The notes beneath the pieces are model-generated. The model had not been told where the DNA came from and did not search any database. It saw nothing but the letters and a program-made list of their open reading frames with translations. A program made the position numbers and the translations under genes. From a virus, in the IMG/VR virus record IMGVR_UViG_3300028376_000459, positions 1 to 42,907 of that record: a stretch of DNA of 42,907 nt; one strand, 5' to 3'. Shown piece after piece: positions 23,605 through 31,601 of this stretch (position 1 is the first letter of the stretch; each line of letters starts with the position of its first letter).

Positions 23605-25223
23605 TGCACCGTTTCCAAATGCTCGGCAACCAGTTCGTCGTAGGGTCGATCCAATTGGTACCGCCGCTTGATGTTCAGGGCGTCGCGGATGCGATCACAG
23701 ACCTCCTCGTTCTCCTGAATCATTTGCCCCACTTCCTGGAAAGGCAAATACTCATCCTTGCCCATCCCGATCGCTCGGAAGTTGGCCAGACACTCGATAT
23801 CTGCCTGTGGTGACCGGCAGGTAATGGTCAGGCCCCGTTGCTGAAGCCGTTCCTTGTAGATCCCGTCCGCCTCATTGAGGAGCGTACACAGGGACCAGTT
23901 CCAATCCCACAGAAAACGGTCCTGCGGCACCCCGTTCTCATCGTCATCGACCCACCACAGGAAACGAGTCTTGATCGACCGTCCCGTAGGTCCGAAGGAG
24001 TTCTTGGAGCAGGTCAGCCGAATCCCGACCCCCTCGAACTGAGCGTTCTTGAACCGACGTCGCCACACACTGTTGTGGATCTCGAACGACTCGTGGAAAT
24101 TGAAAGACTCCCCGCCCAGCGTGTACTGCCGGGTGTTACCCATGTCGTCCGCCTTCTCCTTGAGGTGGTTGACCACCAGCAGGGTGAAGGGCCAGTTCTC
24201 GAACTGCTTCTTGATCCCGGACAGGTAGATCTTATTCTTGAGAGCCTCCACCGGATGCGACCGTCCGGCATTCCCCTTGTCCATGATCTTGTCCTGTACC
24301 TCCTCCGAGGAGCTCCCTGCCAAGCTGTCGATACAGAAACAGCAGGGAATCGTCTTGCCCGGGCCCGGATCGTTCTTGGTGCCGATCAAACTCTTCTGCA
24401 TCTGCTTGAGATAATGCGTCAGAATCTGCTGCATCTGCTCGGTCGAGTTGGCCCGGTTGGAGATGATCGGCATGTAATCATGAGGCACCCGCATGATGTC
24501 ACAGGCGAATGCTCCATCGAATTTGTCCTCAGTGTCGATGTGAACCGGGACCCCGTCATTCTCATGGAACCAGCGGAAAAACTCGTAAGAGAGGGCAGAC
24601 TTACAGGACCCCCAGCTCCCCGCCAACATCAGCACGCTGGAAAGCGGAAAGACGTCATTGGCGATCGCGAACTCAAACGCCAGAGCCGGCACGGGTATAC
24701 CGATCGCCAACTGATCGAGCTCCTCCCGGGACCCGAACACCCTATCGGCTCCGAACCGATCCCGAGCCGAGCTGACCAGGCCCTGCATCAAAGACACCCG
24801 GGACTTGCCGCTATTGGCTGCCGACCAGCGTTCTCGCACTGTCGACTGGCCCTTCTTGGTCAGCTTCCGGCCGTCCTCCAGTTTGACCTTCCGCTTGGCG
24901 GGTTTCTTGTCGGGGGTGGACACTTTGTCCGGACCGGCTGCCGTGGCTGGCTTGCTGGTCTTCTTGCTGGCCGGCTTGCTGGCCGGCTTGCTGGTCTTCT
25001 TGCTGGCCGGCTTGCTGGTCTTCTTGCTGGCCGGCTTGCTGGTCTTCTTGCTGGTCTTCTTCGTGACCTGATTGGTCGCCGGAGGCGACCCCGCGGGCTG
25101 CTTCGACCGGCGGGGTACTTTTCGCGGCGGCGGGGGATCCATCGCCTGGGCTAGCAGGTCATCGTCACCTGTATCCAGCGTTTCGTCCTTGTTCGCTTTA
25201 TCATTCAACGCGGTAACTCCCAT
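23601..25223 (-). CDS. RecA-like recombinase with lysine-rich head
   Basis: The product is 540 residues. Residues 52-125 are a repeated Lys/Thr/Ser/Pro/Ala segment (KKTSKPAS units) joined to a RecA core. Walker A is GSWGSCKS at 202-209, VHIDTEDKF carries the activating Glu near 232, Walker B is CCFCIDSLAG near 294-302, and LLVVNHLKEK with TLGGESFNF covers the region before the DNA-binding loops. It should form filaments on ssDNA and catalyse strand exchange like T4 UvsX. In Walker A the last Gly of GxxxxGK is Cys. The ATG at 25223 touches the U-tract of a terminator and has no SD. A TTG five codons later has GGGAG upstream and may be used instead. It is followed by a coupled unknown gene. Confidence 0.85.
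   Translation of the reverse strand: MGVTALNDKANKDETLDTGDDDLLAQAMDPPPPRKVPRRSKQPAGSPPATNQVTKKTSKKTSKPASKKTSKPASKKTSKPASKPASKKTSKPATAAGPDKVSTPDKKPAKRKVKLEDGRKLTKKGQSTVRERWSAANSGKSRVSLMQGLVSSARDRFGADRVFGSREELDQLAIGIPVPALAFEFAIANDVFPLSSVLMLAGSWGSCKSALSYEFFRWFHENDGVPVHIDTEDKFDGAFACDIMRVPHDYMPIISNRANSTEQMQQILTHYLKQMQKSLIGTKNDPGPGKTIPCCFCIDSLAGSSSEEVQDKIMDKGNAGRSHPVEALKNKIYLSGIKKQFENWPFTLLVVNHLKEKADDMGNTRQYTLGGESFNFHESFEIHNSVWRRRFKNAQFEGVGIRLTCSKNSFGPTGRSIKTRFLWWVDDDENGVPQDRFLWDWNWSLCTLLNEADGIYKERLQQRGLTITCRSPQADIECLANFRAIGMGKDEYLPFQEVGQMIQENEEVCDRIRDALNIKRRYQLDRPYDELVAEHLETVQ
24946..25063 (-). repeat. 24-bp coding repeat in the recombinase head
   Basis: Nearly identical 24-base units (plus-strand CTTGCTGGTCTTCTTGCTGG core) encode KKTSKPAS-type octapeptides. 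The repeats stay in frame and are coding, not CRISPR. Copy number could vary by slippage. Confidence 0.85.
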
Positions 25224-25261
25224 AAAAAAGGCGGGGCCGGAGCAATCCCCCGACCCCGCCT
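25224..25261 (-). terminator. Rho-independent terminator touching recA ATG
   Basis: On the minus strand a 12-bp stem with one G-U pair (25250-25261 with 25229-25240, GC-rich) is followed by six U residues (25224-25229), and then immediately by the ATG of the recombinase (25223-25221). It lies 18 bases after the ssDNA-binding protein stop and should make recombinase expression depend on read-through. Confidence 0.85.
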
Positions 25262-25279
25262 AAACCTCAGTGACACAAA

Positions 25280-27304
25280 TTACGACTTCCGCCGGGTCCG
25301 CTTCTTTGCGGTGCCTTTGGTGGTCTTCTTGCCTGCCGTTTTGGAGGACTTCGACTGCTTGGCCGACTTAGCCTGCTTGCTGGACTTCTTCGCTGACTTG
25401 GCGGGCTTCTTCGCCGACTTCGCCGACTTCGCCGACTTGGTCTGCTTACTGGGCTTCTTCGCCGACTTCGCCGACTTGGCCTGCTTGCTGGTCCGCTTCT
25501 TACTGCGGGCCAGAGCCTTCGCCTGCGACAAACTCTCATCCAACTTGGCATCGATGTCCGAGGTATCGGCTTCGTCGTCGAAATCATCCGACGCTTCCAC
25601 TTCTTCCTCGTTCATTTCTCCCTCGTCGAACTCCTCTTCGTCGCCTTCAGCTTCGATCTCGCCATCGTCGTCGAATTCTTCCCCCTCCTCGTCGTCATCG
25701 ACAACCAGGTCCTGGGCTTCTTCGTCGCCTTCTTCCTCGAAATCGTCACCTTCCTCGTCGAAGTCGTCGCCTTCTTCGTCGTACTCCTCTTCGTCGCCTT
25801 CTTCGTCGTACTCCTCATCGCCCTCTTCATCGAAGTCGTCACCTTCCTCGTCGCCTTCCTCGTCGTACTCCTCATCGCCTTCTTCGTCGTACTCCTCATC
25901 GCCTTCTTCGTCGAAATCCTCGTCGAATTCCGCTTCCTCCTCGGGGCCAGCCTCCTCATCGAAGGCATCGACGATATCGGACGCCGATTGGCCTTCTTCT
26001 TCGTCTTCGACGGTTTCCGGCTTGTTGCCGGCAACGCTCGTCCGGTTGCCGAGAATCCCCTTCACGGAGTCGAACTCCAAGAACTCGGGGCTGGACATCC
26101 AGCAAAGTTCCAGCAGGTCGGGCACCGCCTTGAAGGCCTTGGCGATCAGCACGCAGCGTTCTTCGATCGTGGGCTGGTGCAACAAGAACGAATCCGCCGG
26201 ATCCGTCTTGGAATCCCGCCAGAAGAACAAATGCTTGTTGAAAACGTTGTCGGTCTGCTCCGGCGACATGGTGGCCCGGACGGGCTTGCCATCCAGACCC
26301 GCGATCGCCTTGGAAACCGCCGCGGCGTAGGTGGTCACCGTGGTTTCCTGCTGACCTTCCACGTAGGTGGAGTTCTTGGTGATCTTCATCACGTCCGGAT
26401 CGAAGACCGTGAAGAACACCCCGCCTTCCACCGTGTTGGTCTGCGGGTTGTAGCGGCCCGTGGGGTCCCCGTACTTGAAGCAGACCGCCGGATTGGCGAC
26501 CTCGTCTCCCGACCAGTCTTCCTTGCGGGCATTGCACAGCTTGAGGATGCTGTTCCCGGCGGAGATCGTCAACGGCACCACGATCAACGGATCATCCGGA
26601 GCGTCACCGAGCATCACCCCGTTGCGGGGATGGTCCTCGACCACCTTCTTCCCGTCCTTGGTGTACTCGATGTGCTCCCGCTGCAGGTTCAACCGCGGTC
26701 CGTTCTCGGCCACCGAGGCGACCCCGAAAAACTGCTTCTTGAATCCCGGCATGGCGGGCATCTTCCGGATCCCCGGCATCAGCTCGTTCCACTGGGAATT
26801 CCAGGTGCCGGTGCGGCCGAACTTGCCGGTGTCCCGGGCCTTCTTCGCGGCGACGTACAGCCGCACGTAGGGCAGATCCCAGAACTCGTAGCCTTCGACC
26901 TTCTGGGCCTTCGAGCGGGCGATGATGTAGCTGCACCGTTCGATGTCGTCATCGTCGTTCACGAACTTGTAGCCGGAATCCTTGCTGATCCCCACGAAGT
27001 TGGCGGTGTAGGCCGGCTCGGAAATGGACATCCCACCCAGGCCCGCATAATCGTCCGCCGACAGCCGTCCCTGCAGGAGGTTGCTGTCCGGATTTTCTGG
27101 GTCTAGCATCGGCCAGAACCGGAGGACCAGCTTGCCCTCCTGGGAGATCTTAGGGAAGAACAACCGTACGTTCTGGATGCCGGGGTTGAGGAAGTAGTTG
27201 CCGCGTGGCACCAGTCCCCCCTGATCATCCGCCTCCGAATCCAGATTCCGGTTGACGACGCTTTCACGGGAGCGGGGCTTGAGGGAACGTTGTTTACGTG
27301 ACAT
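25280..27304 (-). CDS. Probable ssDNA-binding protein with acidic-basic tail
   Basis: The product is 674 residues. The first 430 residues are folded, with strand-rich segments (VRLFFPKISQEGKLVLRFWP, DDPLIVVPLTISAGNSILKL, CFKYGDPTGRY, GGVFFTVFDPDVM) that fit a gp32/gp2.5-type OB-fold ssDNA-binding protein. The assignment rests mainly on this, on the acidic tail and on its place between dTMP kinase and recombinase. Residues about 440-590 are extremely acidic, built from DEEGDEEYDEEG-like repeats. Residues 600-674 are the opposite, a Lys/Ser/Ala stretch (KQAKSAKSAKKPSKQTKSAK) like histone H1. Acidic tails on ssDNA-binding proteins recruit replication partners, but the added basic tail is unusual. 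The start is the ATG at 27304 after a GAAAGG site. A strong terminator follows. Confidence 0.5.
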   Translation of the reverse strand: MSRKQRSLKPRSRESVVNRNLDSEADDQGGLVPRGNYFLNPGIQNVRLFFPKISQEGKLVLRFWPMLDPENPDSNLLQGRLSADDYAGLGGMSISEPAYTANFVGISKDSGYKFVNDDDDIERCSYIIARSKAQKVEGYEFWDLPYVRLYVAAKKARDTGKFGRTGTWNSQWNELMPGIRKMPAMPGFKKQFFGVASVAENGPRLNLQREHIEYTKDGKKVVEDHPRNGVMLGDAPDDPLIVVPLTISAGNSILKLCNARKEDWSGDEVANPAVCFKYGDPTGRYNPQTNTVEGGVFFTVFDPDVMKITKNSTYVEGQQETTVTTYAAAVSKAIAGLDGKPVRATMSPEQTDNVFNKHLFFWRDSKTDPADSFLLHQPTIEERCVLIAKAFKAVPDLLELCWMSSPEFLEFDSVKGILGNRTSVAGNKPETVEDEEEGQSASDIVDAFDEEAGPEEEAEFDEDFDEEGDEEYDEEGDEEYDEEGDEEGDDFDEEGDEEYDEEGDEEEYDEEGDDFDEEGDDFEEEGDEEAQDLVVDDDEEGEEFDDDGEIEAEGDEEEFDEGEMNEEEVEASDDFDDEADTSDIDAKLDESLSQAKALARSKKRTSKQAKSAKSAKKPSKQTKSAKSAKSAKKPAKSAKKSSKQAKSAKQSKSSKTAGKKTTKGTAKKRTRRKS
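25590..25960 (-). repeat. Acidic low-complexity coding repeats
   Basis: Repeated short units on the plus strand (TCGTCGCCTTCTTCGTCGTA and variants) encode Asp/Glu/Gly/Tyr tracts of the ssDNA-binding candidate. The repeats are irregular and remain in frame. Large indels in multiples of three would be tolerated. Confidence 0.8.
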
Positions 27305-27309
27305 AGAAA

Positions 27310-27996
27310 CTAGCCTTTCTTTCGGTGAGTCTGTACCAAATCAAACACGATGCCCTGGACCTTCTGGAAGACGTCATCCAGCGTGATCAACTGCTCATCC
27401 CGAACACAATTCACGATCTCAAAACGCGTAGCCGGGTGAAATTTCATCAACTCATGGAGGTAGAAGTTGCGTACCCGGGCCAGGTACGCCGCATCCGCCT
27501 CGTGGATGTCGGAAGCGTCCGCAGTATAGCTTCGCGGATCCTTCTTTCTGACGTTCGCCATCGCCATTTCGACGGGAACATCCAAAAAGATGATCAGGTC
27601 CGGAACCGGCAGTTGGAAAATGCCGTACTCCAGGTTCACAAAGTGCTCAACAATCGAAGCTTCCTCGCCTTCGGTGGCTTTCATGGCCATGTAGCAGAGA
27701 TTGGACGTGACGTATCGGCCCAACAAGACTAGCTCGTTGTCGTGACACATCTGGTCAATCTTCGCCTTGGACTCGAAACGATCTATCGAATAGAGCGTCC
27801 CGGATAGGATGGGGTGTGTATCCCGTCCGAAGTCCCCGTTGAGATAGCGACCAACCATGTCCCCGTAGAGCGTAGACTCATACCGAGGGAAGCTGATCTG
27901 ATCCGCCTTCCAGCCGATCTGTCCTGCTTCTTGCTGCAGGCGTTTGGTGACAGTTCCCTTGCCGGATCCGTCGATTCCTTCGATGGCGATAAGCAC
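27310..27996 (-). CDS. tmk: Thymidylate kinase
   Basis: The product is 228 residues from a GTG at 27996 with AAGGAG about 10 bases upstream. P-loop AIEGIDGSGKGT at the N-terminus, the DR motif SIDRFESK, LLGRYVTSNLCYMAM in the TMP-binding region, and PDLIIFLDVPVEMAMANVRK before the lid are all typical of dTMP kinases. It phosphorylates dTMP to dTDP, feeding dTTP synthesis. The protein is slightly longer than usual. The gene lies directly between the polymerase and the ssDNA-binding candidate. Specificity for a modified pyrimidine nucleotide cannot be excluded. Confidence 0.9.
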   Translation of the reverse strand: MLIAIEGIDGSGKGTVTKRLQQEAGQIGWKADQISFPRYESTLYGDMVGRYLNGDFGRDTHPILSGTLYSIDRFESKAKIDQMCHDNELVLLGRYVTSNLCYMAMKATEGEEASIVEHFVNLEYGIFQLPVPDLIIFLDVPVEMAMANVRKKDPRSYTADASDIHEADAAYLARVRNFYLHELMKFHPATRFEIVNCVRDEQLITLDDVFQKVQGIVFDLVQTHRKKG

Positions 27997-28040
27997 TAAA
28001 ACTTACTCCTTCGTCGTTTCTTGGGGTTGTAGGGTTGGCA

Positions 28041-31000
28041 CTACTCCTTATCGAGAACGCGAGGAGGTCGTACCTTCGATGCCTGGACGACCGACCGCCG
28101 CTTCCGAGGTGGCCGGGCTTTACTGTAATTGGTCACGCAGCCATTCACGCTGGTGGTGCCAGTGGGAGTGCGAGCCTTGTGAGCCTCCTGGTAGGTGAGA
28201 ACCTCACCCCAGTGGTTCATAACATCCGCCTCGATTCCGAGGAAGTACGGGCCGTCCCCGGTCGGAATCCCGTCCAGCCGCGAAGGCCAGATCGGCACCG
28301 CCTCCCGCATGTAAGTCGGCAGCACGTACTCGCAAACGTGCCGCACGTAACGGAAGGGCACTTCCAGCAGCACGGCATCGTGGACCTGCAGCACGATGTT
28401 GAAAAGATTCCAGCCCTTGCGGGCTTGGCGTCGCTTGTACGCGTGCAGGTAGGCGATGGCCCGACTCATCGCCGAGGCGATCATCGACTGAATGGGGAAG
28501 TTCATCGCCTGTCGCTCGAACTCCGAGGCGATCCCTTGATCCCAGCTGGAATCAGGGAACCGCCGGAACCGACCGTAGCAGTTGCACAGCCAGTTGTTCT
28601 CCACCGGCTGATTGGTCCGTGGGTCGACGTACTGCCCCAGAGCCCGCAAGCGGCACTCCTCGAAGAATGGCTCCAAGCCGGGGTACATCTCAAAGATCGC
28701 ATCGATCACGGCCTGAGCCTCGTCGACAGTGATGTCGATCCCCTGCTCTTTGGCCGCCACAGCAATTGCTTTGGCTCCGCGACCGTAAGCGATCCCGAAA
28801 ATCACCGACTTGGCCACGATGCGGATGTGCTTCTTGCCAATCGAATCCAGTCCGCTCTTGGTGGGCGGGCAGTTCAACCGGAACGCAAAGCAAGCCACGT
28901 TGCTGTGAATGTCGTAGAAATTCGGATCCTCCTCCGGCAGTTGGTTCCGCATCGCGTGCTCGATCATCGTCGGATCCCCCGACATGACCGCCATCCCGAA
29001 CAGCTCCGCTCCCACGTAATCCGCCTCGATCAACACATGACCGGGACTGGCCTTGAGGATGCTCCGTAAGCTGTACTTGTAGGACGTTCCCAGCAAACGC
29101 TTGTAATCAGGATCCCGCTGCTTGGAGATGTTCTGCAGGTTCGGCCGGGCACTCGCCCAGCGGCCTGTCTCCTTCGTCTGGTAGATGTGCGTCCGAATCC
29201 GGCCGTCATCGCAGACCGAGGAAACCAACCCGTCGGCGTACTCGAAATTCCCCTCGTCGTTTCGCATGAATTCCTGAGAGTCATCGTCCTGCAGCGGAGG
29301 CCGCAGCACCGTCTTGAGCACCTGATCCAAGAACCGGTAGTCCCGGATCATATTTACCAGCCGGGACTTCTCCTCGGTCGGAGCCGCTTGGGCCAGCAGG
29401 GAGAGCACCTGTTTGTTGGTCGAAGGCGAGTGTTCGCCCTCTTTGTGTAGCTTCTGAATTTCCCGCCAAGGCTTGGGCGGCTTGCTGGTGTCGAAGATAG
29501 GCGTCAGCTGTAGGCTCATCGCCCCGGGCGGACGGATCCGCACCGGCTTGCCGGTCTCCGTATCGAGCCTCCCATTGAGGTGGTGCCCGAAGAGGAACTC
29601 CTTGACCTGCTGCAGCGAACGGATGTTGAACTCCGGCCAAAAGATCTCGGACCGGATCTGCTCCTCCAAGGAAGCCCGGGCCTCCACGAACCGCTCGGTC
29701 AGAAAGTCCGCTCGGTTACGGTCCGCCAGGATCCCCGTCCGGTGAATCTCCAACACCGCCGAAGCGGCGATCTGGCTCTCCCAGAAGGACTCCCGGCAGT
29801 TGTTCCCTTCGTAATCCTCCTCAAGGAGGACGTCGAACTTGTAGAACAGCCGCAGGGTGACATCCGCATCGTAGATACCGTAAGGAATCAGAATCTCGTC
29901 AGGACACTCCCCGTATCCTTCCAGGTGGGCGGAAGAGATGCCTCGTTCCTTGCAGAAATCGGTCCGCCACTTCACCAGCTGCTCGTCGTAACGCGGAGCG
30001 GTGGTATGCCGCATCGCCAACGTTTCCAGCTTGTAGGTAGCCGTCTCCTCAATCGCATGGGCCATCAGACCTGTATCAGCTCCGCCCTCGTACTTGGTAC
30101 GGAACCAGGCCGGTACGATATCTCCCTGCTGAAACCCTTCCTCGCGGTAGAGCTTGAGCAGGCGACGATGCCGCTTCGATCGAGCCTGCTTGTACGGCAC
30201 GATCTCCAGGTCCTGGATGGGCGACTCGAAGCCTTTTCGCAGGTCGATATCCAGATCGACCAACCACTCCAGGTCAGAGTTGAAGAAGTGCCCGACAATC
30301 CGCTTGGGCTTGCACTTCAGCGTCTTGGTTTTGTCCAGTTGGACCGTCCCGCCGTTGAAGTACTTGCGAAGCAACTCCAAGACCAACGGGTTGATCGTCT
30401 CCTTGCCGTCTTTTCCGGTATGAAGGAAGTTCGGATTGATCTGCCCGCCAGCTTCATACAACTTGACCGCGGCCGCCTTCTTGGGCTGCCAAGCGAACTG
30501 CACGGTTCGCACGTAGGAGCCCTTATTGCAAGGATGCTCCCCTTCCCATTCTGCGTCCACCGACACCACGTCGTCGACTTTCGTCTCGTCGGTCTCGGCG
30601 TCCCGTAGGCAATCGATCAGATCCATCAGGTTGTCGATCGACCGGTGGTCAACCTGTTCGGTCGCCCCTACCTCCACGCCGTTGGTGAGGGCCACGAAGC
30701 GACCGATTCCGTCTTCCAACTGACGGGCAGCCGCCTGATCCCGTAACACCTGCTTGGGATGGGTCACCGTCATCACCTTGGCTTCGTGCAGGTGATCCTC
30801 CCTGGTCTCCAAGGTGAACGCCGAGCTGTAGGTAATCGTCTCCACCCTCCCTTCCATGGCCGACACGCTGGCGTGCTGTCCCAGCAGGGCCTTACTGGCA
30901 TCGGCTCCCAGGCAGAGGATGTACTTCGGCTGCACGATCTTCAGCTCCTGGTAGAGCAGATGCAGGCAGTCCTTGATCCAGGCAGCTTTGAGGGTAGTCT

Positions 31001-31598
31001 TCCAGTTGGGCGGCATGAACTTAACCAGGTTGGTCAGATAGTACCGCCCCAATCGCTTGGCTTTGGCCCGCTGGAACATACCCAGCAGCACCCGACCCTC
31101 CTCGCCGATCAGACACTGCTTGGCATGGACATCATCCACCCAAGGCAGCTTGTTGATGATCATCACGTCCGCTTTTCGTGGCCCTCTCGCCTGGGTCTGC
31201 TCCCAGTAATGCCCGGGAACAAAAGTCGCTTCCTTCTCGCGGTGAGCTCCGATCTCCACCGGCAGGGAAAAGCCGGGCTCACGCAAGGCGGACTGGATCA
31301 GCTTGTAGAGCTCATCACTGTACGCCAGTCGCTGCCGTTTCTTCTTCTTGCCGTCCTGATCCGTGTAGGTTTCCTCGATCAGCTGAGATTGCTCGCAGCC
31401 CAAGGCCTGCACGTGACTCAGGAACGCCGAATTGGGTGGCAGCGGCGGCAAGTCCGGAGCGGTCAGCGGGAAGATTCGATCCCCCTCCTGCATCTCGCGT
31501 AAACGCCGATGGTAAGCCGACCCTCCCTGAAGCGTCCTGCGAGAGAGCGGCGTACCCGTAGTCCCCTTCGGGCCGGTATTGATTCTACGTCGTACCAT
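28041..31598 (-). CDS. DNA polymerase A with UDG-like and exonuclease domains
   Basis: The product is 1185 residues with ATG at 31598 and SD AGAGG. About 145-300 is a uracil-DNA-glycosylase-like domain (CLIGEEGRVLLGMFQ, YYLTNLVKFMPPN, CLHLLYQELKIVQPKYILCL, VMTVTHPKQVLRD), as known at the N-terminus of SPO1-type polymerases. The 3'-5' exonuclease has DAEWEG (348-350), GHFFNSDLEW (440-442) and YGIYDADVT (573-579). The polymerase motifs are A IEADYVGAEL (Asp860), B RIVAKSVIFGIAYG (Lys930, Phe934 at the position equal to E. coli Phe762) and C LQVHDAVLLE (Asp1074). In motif C the usual second acid of HDE is Ala. The 5' nuclease domain of bacterial Pol I is absent. It is the phage replicative polymerase. 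A basic tail ends the protein. Confidence 0.95.
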   Translation of the reverse strand: MVRRRINTGPKGTTGTPLSRRTLQGGSAYHRRLREMQEGDRIFPLTAPDLPPLPPNSAFLSHVQALGCEQSQLIEETYTDQDGKKKKRQRLAYSDELYKLIQSALREPGFSLPVEIGAHREKEATFVPGHYWEQTQARGPRKADVMIINKLPWVDDVHAKQCLIGEEGRVLLGMFQRAKAKRLGRYYLTNLVKFMPPNWKTTLKAAWIKDCLHLLYQELKIVQPKYILCLGADASKALLGQHASVSAMEGRVETITYSSAFTLETREDHLHEAKVMTVTHPKQVLRDQAAARQLEDGIGRFVALTNGVEVGATEQVDHRSIDNLMDLIDCLRDAETDETKVDDVVSVDAEWEGEHPCNKGSYVRTVQFAWQPKKAAAVKLYEAGGQINPNFLHTGKDGKETINPLVLELLRKYFNGGTVQLDKTKTLKCKPKRIVGHFFNSDLEWLVDLDIDLRKGFESPIQDLEIVPYKQARSKRHRRLLKLYREEGFQQGDIVPAWFRTKYEGGADTGLMAHAIEETATYKLETLAMRHTTAPRYDEQLVKWRTDFCKERGISSAHLEGYGECPDEILIPYGIYDADVTLRLFYKFDVLLEEDYEGNNCRESFWESQIAASAVLEIHRTGILADRNRADFLTERFVEARASLEEQIRSEIFWPEFNIRSLQQVKEFLFGHHLNGRLDTETGKPVRIRPPGAMSLQLTPIFDTSKPPKPWREIQKLHKEGEHSPSTNKQVLSLLAQAAPTEEKSRLVNMIRDYRFLDQVLKTVLRPPLQDDDSQEFMRNDEGNFEYADGLVSSVCDDGRIRTHIYQTKETGRWASARPNLQNISKQRDPDYKRLLGTSYKYSLRSILKASPGHVLIEADYVGAELFGMAVMSGDPTMIEHAMRNQLPEEDPNFYDIHSNVACFAFRLNCPPTKSGLDSIGKKHIRIVAKSVIFGIAYGRGAKAIAVAAKEQGIDITVDEAQAVIDAIFEMYPGLEPFFEECRLRALGQYVDPRTNQPVENNWLCNCYGRFRRFPDSSWDQGIASEFERQAMNFPIQSMIASAMSRAIAYLHAYKRRQARKGWNLFNIVLQVHDAVLLEVPFRYVRHVCEYVLPTYMREAVPIWPSRLDGIPTGDGPYFLGIEADVMNHWGEVLTYQEAHKARTPTGTTSVNGCVTNYSKARPPRKRRSVVQASKVRPPRVLDKE

Positions 31599-31601
31599 GG
31601 G

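Noticed and set aside
23838-25154. A 438-codon plus-strand open frame opposite the recombinase
   Set aside because: It is the mirror of a GC-rich coding frame. Its protein is low-complexity (Leu/Ala/Gly repeats from the lysine-rich repeat DNA) and has no family features, while the minus frame has clear RecA motifs.
24946-25960. Short tandem repeats that could suggest a CRISPR or origin iterons
   Set aside because: The repeats lie inside open frames, are in multiples of three and encode low-complexity peptide tails. There are no unique spacers.
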